Shown here in pieces: positions 37,933 through 46,952 of a stretch of 64,000 nt of DNA (position 1 is its first letter; every line of letters starts with the position of its first letter). The stretch comes from Burkholderia ubonensis (lineage in GTDB: Bacteria > Pseudomonadota > Gammaproteobacteria > Burkholderiales > Burkholderiaceae), in the NCBI RefSeq assembly GCF_001718695.1, contig NZ_CP013420.1, forward strand, positions 1,550,001-1,614,000. The letters run 5' to 3'. Below the pieces are notes generated by a model, which made no database searches, was not told the DNA's origin, and saw nothing but the letters and a program-made list of their open reading frames with translations. The position numbers and the translations under genes were made by a program.

Positions 37933-39147
37933 ATGAGCCAGGCCGCGGACACCGGCGCGCGCGTCGTCGCGACCTTCACGTCGCCCGGGCAGGTGCGGCT
38001 GACGTCGCTGCCGCCGCTCGCGCTGTACCTGCATTTCCCGTGGTGCGTGCGCAAGTGCCCGTATTGCGATTTCAACTCGCACGAATGGAAAGGCGAGCGG
38101 TTTCCGGAGACCGAGTACCTCGACGCGTTGCGCGCCGATCTCGAGCACGCGCTGCCGCTCGTGTGGGGTCGGCAGGTGCATACCGTGTTCATCGGCGGCG
38201 GCACGCCGAGCCTGCTGTCCGCAGCCGGCCTCGACCGCCTGCTGTCCGACGTGCGCGCGCTGCTGCCGCTCGACGCGGATGCGGAAATCACGCTCGAGGC
38301 CAATCCCGGCACCTTCGAAGCCGCGAAGTTCGCGCAGTTCCGCGCGAGCGGCGTGAATCGCCTGTCGGTCGGCATCCAGAGCTTCAACGAGACGCACCTG
38401 AAGGCGCTCGGCCGCATCCATGACGCCGCGCAGGCGCGCGCGGCCGTCGAGGTCGCCGCGAACACGTTCGACAACTTCAATCTCGATCTGATGTTCGCGC
38501 TGCCGAACCAGACGCTCGACGAATGCCGCGCCGACATCGAGACCGCGCTGTCGTTCGCGCCGCCGCATCTGTCGCTGTATCACCTGACGCTCGAGCCGAA
38601 CACGCTGTTCGCGAAGTTTCCGCCCGTGGTGCCCGACGACGACGCGTCCGCCGACATGCAGGAGTGGATTCATGCGCGCACGGCCGAGGCCGGCTACGAA
38701 CGCTATGAAGTGTCCGCGTATGCGAAGCCGCATCACCAGTGCAAGCACAACCTGAACTACTGGCGCTTCGGCGACTATCTCGGGATCGGCGCGGGCGCGC
38801 ACACGAAGCTGTCGTTCCCGAACCGCATCCTGCGGCAGGCGCGCTACAAGCATCCGGCGACCTTCATCGAGCAGGCGATGGCCGGCACGCCGGTCCAGGA
38901 AGAACGCGAAGTCGGCGCGCGCGACCTGCCGTTCGAGTTCATGCTGAACACGCTGCGGCTCGTCGAGGGCTTCCCGGTGCACAGCTTCGCCGAGCGCACG
39001 GGGCTGCCGATGAGCACGATCGAGCCGGCGCTGAAGGAAGCCGAACGGCGCGGGCTGATCGCGCGCGATTTCGCGCAGATCGCGCCGACACCGCTCGGCC
39101 AGCGCTTCCTCAACGACCTGCAGGAACTGTTCCTGCGCGACGATTGA
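37933..39147 (+). CDS. hemW: Heme chaperone HemW (radical SAM)
   Basis: A 404-residue protein of the radical SAM family with Cys38-xxx-Cys42-xx-Cys45 (CVRKCPYCDF). The HemW-type IGGGTPSLLS and SVGIQSFNETHLKALGR blocks and the C-terminal HemN_C winged helix (FEFMLNTLRLVEGF) are present. HemW inserts heme into respiratory proteins; it was formerly mis-annotated as HemN-like oxidase. Third gene of rph-rdgB-hemW. Confidence 0.94.
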   Translation: MSQAADTGARVVATFTSPGQVRLTSLPPLALYLHFPWCVRKCPYCDFNSHEWKGERFPETEYLDALRADLEHALPLVWGRQVHTVFIGGGTPSLLSAAGLDRLLSDVRALLPLDADAEITLEANPGTFEAAKFAQFRASGVNRLSVGIQSFNETHLKALGRIHDAAQARAAVEVAANTFDNFNLDLMFALPNQTLDECRADIETALSFAPPHLSLYHLTLEPNTLFAKFPPVVPDDDASADMQEWIHARTAEAGYERYEVSAYAKPHHQCKHNLNYWRFGDYLGIGAGAHTKLSFPNRILRQARYKHPATFIEQAMAGTPVQEEREVGARDLPFEFMLNTLRLVEGFPVHSFAERTGLPMSTIEPALKEAERRGLIARDFAQIAPTPLGQRFLNDLQELFLRDD

Positions 39148-39198
39148 ACATGACCGCAAAGCATGGGACCGGAGTAAGCACTGAAGTGCCAACTCCGG

Positions 39199-39226
39199 TC
39201 GACAGGGGCGGCATTTCGGTTACAAT
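39199..39226 (+). promoter_or_regulatory. tRNA-Ser promoter
   Basis: TCGACA at 39199-39204 and TACAAT at 39221-39226, 16-bp spacing, 10 bp before the tRNA. Confidence 0.65.
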
Positions 39227-39236
39227 GCCGCCTCGT

Positions 39237-39324
39237 GGAAGCGTGGCCGAGCGGTTTAAGGCACTGGTCTTGAAAACCAGCGACGGGCAACTGTCCGTGA
39301 GTTCGAATCTCACCGCTTCCGCCA
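39237..39324 (+). tRNA. tRNA-Ser (anticodon TGA)
   Basis: An 88-base class II tRNA with a long variable arm and encoded CCA. Acceptor GGAAGCG/CGCTTCC; anticodon TGA in CTGGTCT-TGA-AAACCAG. Confidence 0.96.
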
Positions 39325-39336
39325 GCAAGGTTCGCC

Positions 39337-39372
39337 AAACCCCGTCCATTCCCTGAATGACGGGGTTTTTGT
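39337..39372 (+). terminator. Terminator after tRNA-Ser(TGA)
   Basis: AAACCCCGTC / GACGGGGTTT with a 12-base loop that itself contains ATTC/GAAT, followed by T residues. Confidence 0.88.
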
Positions 39373-39533
39373 TTGCGCCGCCGCACGGCATGCGGCACGA
39401 CACGTGGCGGTATTCCCTGCCTGCCCCGTTGCGTGGCCATCGCCTAGAATTCGGATCAGAACGGCGACACGAACGCCGCCGCGCATTCGATGCCGCACGG
39501 GCTTACCCGCCCGCGCCGCACACGGAGACCGCC

Positions 39534-39830
39534 ATGTCCGAACAGTCGACTCCGATCCGCCACGTCGATTACTACGAAGGCTTCGAGATCCATGTCGTGC
39601 CAACCTCGATGCCGGGCAACGACACACGCTTCACCTACACCGGCTATGTCTGCCATCCGGGCGCGAATCCCGCGCTGCCCGGCCACGCCGTGCCGTTCCA
39701 TGCGGACGGCGAGGAAAGCTACTCGACCGTCGACGAAGCCGTCCACGAAGCCGTGCATATCGGCAAGAGCATCGTCGACGGCACGCATCCGGACCTGTCG
39801 GTCCTGTCGCTCGTCACGCACGGGTATTGA
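39534..39830 (+). CDS. Small hypothetical protein (98 residues)
   Basis: A soluble 98-residue protein without signal peptide. It begins MSEQSTPIRHVDYYEGFEIHV and contains FTYTGYVCHPGANP and DEAVHEAVHIGKSIVDG. Burkholderiales encode similar short proteins of this type with no known function. A reasonable ACGGAGACC precedes the ATG. Monocistronic. Confidence 0.7.
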   Translation: MSEQSTPIRHVDYYEGFEIHVVPTSMPGNDTRFTYTGYVCHPGANPALPGHAVPFHADGEESYSTVDEAVHEAVHIGKSIVDGTHPDLSVLSLVTHGY

Positions 39831-39997
39831 GCGGGCCGGCACGCGTCGCCTGACGATCAGCCGACAGGAGCGGCGCAGGTACGGCGCGCGTCATCAGCCG
39901 TCGCAGCCACGCGCGCCGCGCGATATACGTTTGTCGCGATGTCGCGCGATCCATCGCGCGACTATCATTTGTCTATCGTGTTCCCCGGCGCCACGCC

Positions 39998-40486
39998 ATG
40001 TTCGCCATCCCCCTGTCAGGCGTCGGCCGGCTGCGTGTTGCCGCCGCGGCCGCCGTCGCCATGCTCGCTGCCTGCACGATCACCCTGCCGCCCCCACGCG
40101 CGGTCCTGACGATGCCGTCGGTCATACGCAGCGCCACCCTCGCCCAGTACCGCACCGAAGTTGCCGAACACGTCGCCGAGCGCAATCCGTCCGGCGTGCT
40201 GCGCGGCACGCCGCAGGCGATGCTGCGCTCGCTCGTCGTGCTCGCGTTCACGATCGATCGCAGCGGCCAGCTCGTGCACGCATCGGTATACCGCAGCAAC
40301 GGCGACAGCGAGGCCGAGTCGCTCGCGCTCGCGTCGCTGCGGCGTTCGGCGCCGCTGCCGCCGCCGCCCGCGAAACTGCTCGACGGCAACGGCCAGGTAG
40401 AGCTGATGGAAAGCTGGCTCTTCAACGACAACGGCAAGTTCCAGTTGCAGAGCACCGCGTCGGCGCAGGCGCAAACGATCGACTGA
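39998..40486 (+). CDS. Lipoprotein with TonB-C-like domain
   Basis: A 162-residue protein. The hydrophobic N terminus ends in a lipobox (AMLAAC, Cys26). Residues about 75-145 resemble a TonB C-terminal domain (VVLAFTIDRSGQLVHASVYRSNGDSEAESLALASLRRSAPLPPPP). Unlike classic TonB it would be lipid-anchored and lacks the long Pro spacer. Its role is unknown; energy transduction seems unlikely without an ExbB contact helix. Confidence 0.72.
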   Translation: MFAIPLSGVGRLRVAAAAAVAMLAACTITLPPPRAVLTMPSVIRSATLAQYRTEVAEHVAERNPSGVLRGTPQAMLRSLVVLAFTIDRSGQLVHASVYRSNGDSEAESLALASLRRSAPLPPPPAKLLDGNGQVELMESWLFNDNGKFQLQSTASAQAQTID

Positions 40487-40498
40487 AGCGGTGCGCGA

Positions 40499-40528
40499 TT
40501 GCCGGCGCTCGGCAGCGCTGGCTATAAT
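40499..40528 (+). promoter_or_regulatory. Promoter of the MHS transporter gene
   Basis: TTGCCG and TATAAT at 40499-40504 and 40523-40528, 18-bp spacing. It predicts a long leader of about 225 bases before the start at 40761. Confidence 0.6.
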
Positions 40529-40760
40529 TTTCCGCATTCGCCGCGGCCATCACGCCGCACGCGGGCTCGCGCCTCACCAGGCAGGCGAGCCGATCACGGC
40601 GGCGACCATCCGTCTCCAGCGTCGACCGGCGGGCGACGATCCGCGCTGCGGCGCGCATCCATGCCGCCACCTTCTCCCGCTCGACGGTCCGGGCAGGCAT
40701 CCGCCTGCGTGGCCGCGCACCTCACCGGGCGTTCATCAAGACCAAAAAACGGAGACATCC

Positions 40761-42071
40761 ATGTCCGCATCCTCACCGGCCGTTGCGCACGCAACCAATA
40801 CGGCCGGCGCCGTCAGCCACAAGCGCATCGTGTTCGCGAGCTTCATCGGCACCGCGATCGAGTTCTACGATTTCTACGTGTACGCGACCGCCGCCGCGCT
40901 CGTGATCGGCCCGGTGTTCTTCCCGCACGGCTCCGCAACCGCGCAGGCGCTGTCCGCGTTCGTCACGTTCGGCATCGCGTTCATCGCACGGCCGATCGGC
41001 TCGTTCCTGTTCGGTCATTTCGGCGACCGCATCGGCCGCAAGTCGACGCTCGTCGCGTCGCTGCTCGTGATGGGCCTGTCCACCACCGCGATCGGCCTCG
41101 TGCCCGGCTACGACGCGATCGGCACGCTCGCGCCGGTGCTGCTGTGCGTATTGCGCTTCGGCCAGGGCATCGGCCTCGGCGGCGAATGGGGCGGCGCCGC
41201 GCTGCTCGCGACCGAGCACGCGCCGCAAGGCAAGCGGGGCTGGTTCGGCATGTTCCCGCAGCTTGGGCCCTCGGTCGGCTTCCTGATGTCGAACGGGCTG
41301 TTCTTCGCGCTCGCCCTATCACTGTCCGACGCGCAGTTCCGCAGCTGGGGCTGGCGCATTCCGTTTCTCGTGAGCGCGGTGCTCGTCGCGCTCGGGCTGT
41401 ACGTGCGGCTCAAGATCGCCGAGACGCCCGCGTTCCAGGCCGCGCTCGAGCGCAACGAACGCGTGCGCGTGCCGGTCGCGACGCTCGTCACGCAACACTG
41501 GCAGCCGACGCTGCTCGGCGCGCTGGCGATGGTCGTCTGCTACACGCTGTTCTACATCTCGACCGTGTTCTCGCTGTCGTACGGCGTCGCGACACTGCAT
41601 ATCCCGCGCCAGAGCTTCCTCGGCCTGCTCTGCCTCGCGGTCGTGTTCATGGGGCTCGCGACGCCGCTGTCGGCCTGGGCGTCGGATCGCTTCGGCCGCC
41701 GGCCGGTGCTGATCGTGGGCGCGATCGCCGCACTGCTGTCGGGTTTCACGATGGCGCCGCTGCTCGGCAGCGGCTCGATGCCGCTCGTCGCGCTGTTCCT
41801 GACGCTCGAGCTGTTCCTGATGGGCGTGACGTTCGCGCCGATGGGCGCGCTGCTGCCGGAACTGTTCCCGACCAATGTCCGCTATACGGGCGCGGGCGTC
41901 GCGTACAACCTCGGCGGAATCCTCGGCGCGTCGATCGCGCCGTACATCGCGCAGCTGCTTGCCGCGCACGGCGGCCTGTCGTGGGTCGGCGGCTATGTGT
42001 CCGTCGCGGCGGCGCTCAGCCTGATCGGCGTGCTGCTGATGCGCGAAACCCGCGACGCATCGCTCGTCTGA
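40761..42071 (+). CDS. MHS-family MFS transporter (ShiA/KgtP-like)
   Basis: A 436-residue transporter with 12 predicted helices. The SFIGTAIEFYDFYVYATAAAL opening, FGHFGDRIGRKSTL and GLGGEWGGAALLATEHAP segments are typical of metabolite:H+ symporters. It differs from the citrate-type transporter at 2816-4111 and is closer to the shikimate/dicarboxylate branch. The substrate cannot be read from sequence. Start at 40761 after CGGAGAC. Long leader upstream. Confidence 0.85.
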   Translation: MSASSPAVAHATNTAGAVSHKRIVFASFIGTAIEFYDFYVYATAAALVIGPVFFPHGSATAQALSAFVTFGIAFIARPIGSFLFGHFGDRIGRKSTLVASLLVMGLSTTAIGLVPGYDAIGTLAPVLLCVLRFGQGIGLGGEWGGAALLATEHAPQGKRGWFGMFPQLGPSVGFLMSNGLFFALALSLSDAQFRSWGWRIPFLVSAVLVALGLYVRLKIAETPAFQAALERNERVRVPVATLVTQHWQPTLLGALAMVVCYTLFYISTVFSLSYGVATLHIPRQSFLGLLCLAVVFMGLATPLSAWASDRFGRRPVLIVGAIAALLSGFTMAPLLGSGSMPLVALFLTLELFLMGVTFAPMGALLPELFPTNVRYTGAGVAYNLGGILGASIAPYIAQLLAAHGGLSWVGGYVSVAAALSLIGVLLMRETRDASLV

Positions 42072-42169
42072 ACTCCGGGACAGCCCCCGTTGTACGGCGC
42101 GCGGCGCTGCCTATACTCGGAGCCGGGCGCACCGCGCCCGGAACTTCTCCATCTCAAGGAGGCGCCGCG

Positions 42170-42349
42170 ATGAACGTCCATCTGAACAACGCCGACCTCG
42201 TGCTGATCCTCGCGCTCGCGCTCGGCAGCGCGCTGCTGCTCGCCGCGCGCTTTCGGCCGCAAAGCTGGCGCGGGCTGCTCGTCGAAGCCTTGCTGGCGAA
42301 TCTGGCCGCGATCGCGGCGGTGGTGACGGTCGAAGCGTTGCTCGCGTGA
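42170..42349 (+). CDS. Small membrane protein (59 residues)
   Basis: A 59-residue protein with two hydrophobic segments (LVLILALALGSALLLAARF and LLANLAAIAAVVTVEALLA). A perfect AAGGAGG sits 8 bp before the ATG, strong support for translation. Not recognised. It follows the MHS transporter by about 100 bp and may be co-transcribed. Confidence 0.65.
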   Translation: MNVHLNNADLVLILALALGSALLLAARFRPQSWRGLLVEALLANLAAIAAVVTVEALLA

Positions 42350-42383
42350 AGCGCTCGCGCGCACAGCGGCGTCGATAGCCCCG

Positions 42384-43385
42384 TCAGGCCGTCAAGCGCA
42401 CACGCCGCGCGCCATGCGCCGGGCCGACCGCATCGATCGCGTCGAGCACCTGCGCAACCGACGGCGGCGCACCGGGCTCGCCGATCGACACGGCATGCGG
42501 CGCGCCGCCGATGCCGCAATGGTGCCGCGACGTCGCGACGAAGATCATCACGGTCGGGCGCTTCAATGCGTGCGCCATATGCACGAAGCCGGTGTCGACA
42601 CCGACCACGAGCGTCGCCAGACCGATCGCCGCGCCCAGTTCGCGCACCGACATCGCGGGCAGCACGGTTGCCCCGGGCGCACGCGCGGCGATCTCCTGAG
42701 CGACCGCGTGCTCGGCCGGCGAGCCCCACGGCAGCAGCACGCGCATGCCGCGCGCCATCATCCGCGTCGCAAGCGCCGCCCAGCGCTCGACCGGCCATCG
42801 CTTGTCGTCGTTCGACGTGGCATGGAACATCAGCATGAACGGCCCGTCGTCGGTCACGGCGGCCGGCAGGCACGCGTCGTCGGGCGGCGCGACGATCCCG
42901 TAATCGGCGGCGCCCTGCGGCGCGTAGCCGAACGCCTCGCCCGCACTCACGCGCATCCCGTGCCAGGCATCGCATGCGGGCCGCGGGCCGAAATGGTCCG
43001 AATACGCGAAGCGCGCCCCCGATTCGCCGAGATCCTGCGTCTGATAGCCGACCCGGCGCGCGGCGCGCGCCAGCGCCGAGATGATCGCGCTCTTGTAGAC
43101 GCCGTGCAGGTCGATGACCGCATCGTAACGGTGCGCGCGCAACGCGCTGATCGAGGCCCAGATCGCCTTCAGGTCGGCGCCGCCGCGCAGCTTCTTGAAC
43201 CGCCGCAATGGCGCGCACAACACGTTGTTCACGCCGGGGTGCCAGCGCACCACCTCCGCACACGATTCGTCGACGGCCCAGTCGACCGTCACGCCCGGAA
43301 ACGCGCGATGAAGGTCGGCGACCACCGGCAGGGTCTGGACGACGTCGCCGAGCGACGTCACTTTTACGATGAGGATGCGGTTCAC
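42384..43385 (-). CDS. waaC: Lipopolysaccharide heptosyltransferase I
   Basis: A 333-residue GT9 enzyme that adds the first L-glycero-D-manno-heptose to Kdo in the LPS inner core at the inner membrane. The N terminus ILIVKVTSLGDVVQTLPVVADL, the DLHGVYKSAIISALA block and the GVDTGFVHMAHALKRPTVMIF motif are all diagnostic. It uses a GTG start with a poor ribosome-binding site. The gene diverges from the ClC channel gene. Confidence 0.93.
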   Translation of the reverse strand: MNRILIVKVTSLGDVVQTLPVVADLHRAFPGVTVDWAVDESCAEVVRWHPGVNNVLCAPLRRFKKLRGGADLKAIWASISALRAHRYDAVIDLHGVYKSAIISALARAARRVGYQTQDLGESGARFAYSDHFGPRPACDAWHGMRVSAGEAFGYAPQGAADYGIVAPPDDACLPAAVTDDGPFMLMFHATSNDDKRWPVERWAALATRMMARGMRVLLPWGSPAEHAVAQEIAARAPGATVLPAMSVRELGAAIGLATLVVGVDTGFVHMAHALKRPTVMIFVATSRHHCGIGGAPHAVSIGEPGAPPSVAQVLDAIDAVGPAHGARRVRLTA

Positions 43386-43531
43386 GTTTATGTTCGAATT
43401 GCGAGAGCGGGGAATTTAGGGATACTAGTGAAGCCCGGACGACGTGAGGAATACAATCAACTTACATTTGCAACAAAATGTATCTTTATTGTGACGGCTT
43501 GTTAAACACGTCACGGCGCGATTTCCTTTTT

Positions 43532-43537
43532 TATAAT
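43532..43537 (+). promoter_or_regulatory. -10 element upstream of the ClC gene
   Basis: A perfect TATAAT after a T-run, 25 bp before the ATG, giving a very short leader. The -35 is not convincing. Confidence 0.5.
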
Positions 43538-43562
43538 CGGTCCTTTGCCAGCGGCCGCGCCG

Positions 43563-45131
43563 ATGCAACGTTCCCCGCCATTGTTTCCCGCCCTCACCCG
43601 CCGCACCCGGCGCCTGTGGCGCCAGTACGGCGTGTTCTGGCTCGGCGCGATCGCCGTCGGCCTGACTGCCGTGTTCTATGCGCGATTGATCGACTGGGGG
43701 TATGACGCGTTCCGCACGCTGCGGCAGCACGCGCCCTGGCTGCCGCTGCTGCTGACTCCTGCGATCGCAGCCGGCTCGGTCTGGCTGACCCGCCGCTTCT
43801 TCCGCGGCGCGGAAGGCAGCGGCATCCCGCAGGTGATCGCGACGCTGCACGCGCGCCCCGGCGCGTTCGGCGCGCGGCTGCTGACGCTGCGCATCCTGTT
43901 CGGCAAGATCCTGCTTTCGTTCTTCGCGATCCTCGGCGGCTTCACGATCGGCCGCGAAGGGCCGACCGTGCAGGTCGGCGCGGCGCTGATGTTCAACCTG
44001 CGGCGCTTCTATCCGCGCTCGACCGCGCAGATCGAGCGCCAGCTCGTGCTCGCGGGCGCGGCGGCCGGTCTGTCGGCCGCGTTCAACACGCCGCTCGCCG
44101 GCATCGTGTTCGCGATCGAGGAGCTGACGCGCAGCTTCTCCGCGCGCGCGAGCGGCGTGCTGATCACCGCGATCATCATCGCCGGCGTGGTCGCGCTCGG
44201 GCTGAACGGCAACTACACGTATTTCGGGACGATCGACGCCGGCGCCCATTTCCCGAAGCTGCTCGCGGTCGCGGTGCTCGTCGCCGCGGTCGTGACCGGC
44301 GTCGCCGGCGGGCTGTTCTGCTGGCTGCTGCTCAATACCGGCCGCTGGCTGCCGGCGCGGCTGCTCGCGCTGTATCGCGAGCGGCCGATCGCGTTCGCCG
44401 CGCTGTGCGGCTTCGTGATCGCCGTGGTCGGTCTCGTGTCGGGCGGCACGACGTTCGGCAGCGGCTATGCGGAAGCGCGCGGCCTGCTCGACGGGCGCGA
44501 GCAATTGTCCGTGCTGTATCCGTTCCTGAAGATGGTGTCGATGGTCGCGTCTTACCTGCCCGGCATCCCGGGCGGCATCTTTGCGCCGTCGCTGTCGATC
44601 GGCGCGGGTTTCGGCAACCTGCTGCACGTCGTGTTCGGCAACATGAGCCTGCCGGTGCTGATCGCGCTCGCGATGGTCGGCTACCTCGCGGCGGTCACGC
44701 AATCGCCGATCACGTCGTTCGTGATCGTGATGGAGATGATCAACGGCCACGCGCTCGTCATTTCGCTGATGGCCACCGCGCTGATCTCGAGCCGCGTCTC
44801 GCGCTTCTTCGTGCCGCCGCTGTACGAGACGCTCGCGCAGCGCTATCTCGCGCCGCCGGCCGCCGCACCGTCCGCTACGGCACCAGCGGCGGCTGCCGCT
44901 GCCGCGGCGGCTACGGCCGCGAGCGGCGTCACGGAGCCGCAGGATGCGCCAGCCGATCCGCTCGACACGCTGCGCGAAGAAGACGGCGACGCAGAGGTCG
45001 CGACGCAGGCGCAATCGCCGTCATCCGGATCGGCACCCGCAGCCGGCCACGACGCAGCGCACGCCTCTGCGGCACGGCCCGATGCCGACTCGCCGGCGTC
45101 GACGGCAGCCGACCCGCGCGACGCTCAGTAG
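43563..45131 (+). CDS. ClC-family chloride channel/transporter
   Basis: A 522-residue membrane protein. The three ClC selectivity motifs are visible: GSGIP (GAEGSGIPQV), GREGP (FTIGREGPTVQ, carrying the gating Glu) and GxFxP (PGGIFAPSLSIG). About 75 residues of cytoplasmic tail are low-complexity Ala/Pro/Ser with acidic patches and have no CBS domains. Probably a Cl-/H+ antiporter or fluoride-type ClC; the motif set fits chloride. ATG at 43563; a TTG 18 bp upstream is an alternative. Its stop overlaps the small lipoprotein on the other strand by 7 bp. Confidence 0.9.
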   Translation: MQRSPPLFPALTRRTRRLWRQYGVFWLGAIAVGLTAVFYARLIDWGYDAFRTLRQHAPWLPLLLTPAIAAGSVWLTRRFFRGAEGSGIPQVIATLHARPGAFGARLLTLRILFGKILLSFFAILGGFTIGREGPTVQVGAALMFNLRRFYPRSTAQIERQLVLAGAAAGLSAAFNTPLAGIVFAIEELTRSFSARASGVLITAIIIAGVVALGLNGNYTYFGTIDAGAHFPKLLAVAVLVAAVVTGVAGGLFCWLLLNTGRWLPARLLALYRERPIAFAALCGFVIAVVGLVSGGTTFGSGYAEARGLLDGREQLSVLYPFLKMVSMVASYLPGIPGGIFAPSLSIGAGFGNLLHVVFGNMSLPVLIALAMVGYLAAVTQSPITSFVIVMEMINGHALVISLMATALISSRVSRFFVPPLYETLAQRYLAPPAAAPSATAPAAAAAAAAATAASGVTEPQDAPADPLDTLREEDGDAEVATQAQSPSSGSAPAAGHDAAHASAARPDADSPASTAADPRDAQ

Positions 45132-45235
45132 ATCACCACCGGCGCCGGCCGGTAGTAGACGGGACGGGCCGGCACGACGACGCAGCCGGCGAGCGTGACG
45201 GCGACGAGCGCGATCACGAATACGGTTCTTTTCAT
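45125..45235 (-). CDS. Small lipoprotein (36 residues)
   Basis: A 36-residue peptide: MKRTVFVIALVAVTLAGC gives a complete lipobox with Cys18, then only 18 mature residues, Pro/Tyr/Val-rich (VPARPVYYRPAPVVIY). It follows the Trp/His-rich protein gene at 45248 by 12 bp and is probably co-transcribed. Confidence 0.65.
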   Translation of the reverse strand: MKRTVFVIALVAVTLAGCVVVPARPVYYRPAPVVIY

Positions 45236-45247
45236 CGCACGCCCCCG

Positions 45248-45649
45248 TTACGCCCAGTGCCCGCGCGTCCAGAACCAGTTCGGACCGCGCTGGTCCCAGT
45301 GGCCCGGTACCCAGTGCATGCCGATGCGCTCGGTTTCCCAGTGGCCGCCGATCCATACGTATTGGCCATGATCCCAGCGCCAGTGGCCGCGCTCCCATAC
45401 GTAGCCGACCCGCGCGGCCGGCACGACTTCATGGCGGACAGGCGGCGGCGCGTTCGGCGCGACGACGACGATCTGCTCGGCCGGCATCGCGACCGGCTCC
45501 GCGACGACCATCCGGCCCGACGGCACCATCAGCGGCGCGCCGACGAGAATCTCGTCCGCGCGCGCGGCGAGCGGCGCGACGACGGCCGACAGGCCCGCGA
45601 CGCACAAGGCCAGCGAAACGATACGGCGTTGAACAGTAAAGACAGCCAT
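45248..45649 (-). CDS. Exported Trp/His-rich YXWxxGHW-repeat protein
   Basis: A 133-residue protein with a signal peptide (cleavage near ARA, residue 31). The C-terminal half contains tandem aromatic repeats: YVWERGHWRW, YVWIGGHWET, MHWVPGHWDQ and FWTRGHW, the YXWGXW-like repeat family. A periplasmic or envelope location is expected; function unknown. AGGAGG precedes the ATG. Followed by the 36-residue lipoprotein. Confidence 0.82.
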   Translation of the reverse strand: MAVFTVQRRIVSLALCVAGLSAVVAPLAARADEILVGAPLMVPSGRMVVAEPVAMPAEQIVVVAPNAPPPVRHEVVPAARVGYVWERGHWRWDHGQYVWIGGHWETERIGMHWVPGHWDQRGPNWFWTRGHWA

Positions 45650-45810
45650 TACAACCTCCTGATTGAACAAGCAACGCGAGCGTATTCGTTCAATGCGGGA
45701 GCAGGGGTTACGGCCGACAGGCGCCGTGTTACGGCGTGCCCGAAAGTGCAACAGGGCGTAAGACGCGCGCGGCGGCGGGTGCTCGCCGCGCGGAACGGGA
45801 ACAACGCGGG

Positions 45811-46065
45811 TCAGGCTTGCGGAATCTCGATCTTCACTTCGAGCACCTCGAGATCGTCCTGACGCTCGAGGCTCACGCGGATGTCATCGTTCGAAATCTG
45901 CACGTACTTCGAGATCACGGCGACGAGTTCCTTCTGCAGTGCCGGCAGGTAGTCGGCCGGCGGCTTTCCGCCGACCCGCTCGTGCGCGATGATGAGCTGC
46001 AGGCGCTCCTTCGCGATCGACGCGGACTTCTTTTTCTCGCCGAGGAGAAACGACAGAATGGACAT
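45811..46065 (-). CDS. minE: Cell division topological specificity factor MinE
   Basis: An 84-residue protein whose N-terminal amphipathic MinD-contact region ([14 protein letters not shown]) and C-terminal dimer domain ([22 protein letters not shown]) are conserved. It drives MinD release from the membrane and pole-to-pole oscillation. Last gene of minCDE, 12 bp after minD. Confidence 0.96.
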   Translation of the reverse strand: MSILSFLLGEKKKSASIAKERLQLIIAHERVGGKPPADYLPALQKELVAVISKYVQISNDDIRVSLERQDDLEVLEVKIEIPQA

Positions 46066-46077
46066 GGGCGGCCTCCG

Positions 46078-46893
46078 TTACTTGCTGCCGAAGAGGCGCT
46101 GCAGCAGGCCCGGCTTCTGGTATTCGGTGAAGCGCAGCGGCTTGTCCTCGCCGAGGAAGCGCCCGACGATGTCCTTGTACGCTTCGGCGACGTCGGTGCC
46201 GTCGAGGTGCACGGCCGGCAGGCCCTGGTTCGACGCGTGCAGCACCGCTTCCGACTCCGGGACCACGCCGATCAGCTTGATGCGCAGGATTTCGCTGATG
46301 TCCTCGAGCGACAGCATCTCGCCTTCGTTGACGCGCTTCGGGCTGTAGCGGGTGATCAGCAGGTGCTCCTTGATCGGGTCCTTGCCTTCGGTCGCGCGCT
46401 TGGTCTTCGACGACAGGATGCCGAGAATGCGATCCGAGTCGCGCACCGACGACACTTCCGGGTTCGTGACGATCAGCGCTTCATCCGCGAAGTACATCGC
46501 GTGCAGCGCGCCGGCCTCGATGCCCGCCGGCGAATCGCAGATGATGTATTCGAAATCCATCGCGGCAAGGTCGTTCAGCACCTTCTCGACGCCGTCGCGC
46601 GTCAGCGCATCCTTGTCGCGGGTCTGCGACGCCGGCAGGATGAACAGGTTCTCGCACTTCTTGTCCTTGATCAGCGCCTGGTTCAGGTTCGCTTCGCCCT
46701 GGATCACGTTCACGAGGTCGTACACGACGCGACGCTCGCAGCCCATGATGAGATCGAGGTTGCGCAGGCCGACGTCGAAGTCGATCACGGCCGTCTTGTG
46801 GCCACGCAGCGCGATGCCGGACGCGAAGCTCGCGCTCGTCGTCGTCTTGCCCACGCCGCCCTTGCCGGAAGTCACCACGATGATTTTTGCCAT
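46078..46893 (-). CDS. minD: Septum-site determining ATPase MinD
   Basis: A 271-residue ATPase with a deviant Walker A motif (KGGVGKTT, residues 11-18), switch II (DSPAGIE) and a C-terminal amphipathic membrane-targeting helix (KPGLLQRLFGSK). It binds the membrane in the ATP form and recruits MinC. Confidence 0.97.
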   Translation of the reverse strand: MAKIIVVTSGKGGVGKTTTSASFASGIALRGHKTAVIDFDVGLRNLDLIMGCERRVVYDLVNVIQGEANLNQALIKDKKCENLFILPASQTRDKDALTRDGVEKVLNDLAAMDFEYIICDSPAGIEAGALHAMYFADEALIVTNPEVSSVRDSDRILGILSSKTKRATEGKDPIKEHLLITRYSPKRVNEGEMLSLEDISEILRIKLIGVVPESEAVLHASNQGLPAVHLDGTDVAEAYKDIVGRFLGEDKPLRFTEYQKPGLLQRLFGSK

Positions 46894-46952
46894 TTCCCCT
46901 ATACCCTGTGTTCGTCAATGAGAGCCGATCGATCCGGCGTGCGCCGCGTGCT

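Noticed and set aside
37933..39147. Annotation as coproporphyrinogen III oxidase HemN
   Set aside because: Size, short N terminus and CxxxCxxC context fit HemW rather than HemN.
45766..45792. Hairpin after minE as a terminator
   Set aside because: A strong GC stem (CGCGCGGCG/CGCCGCGCG) but no U-tract in the minus direction; left unannotated.
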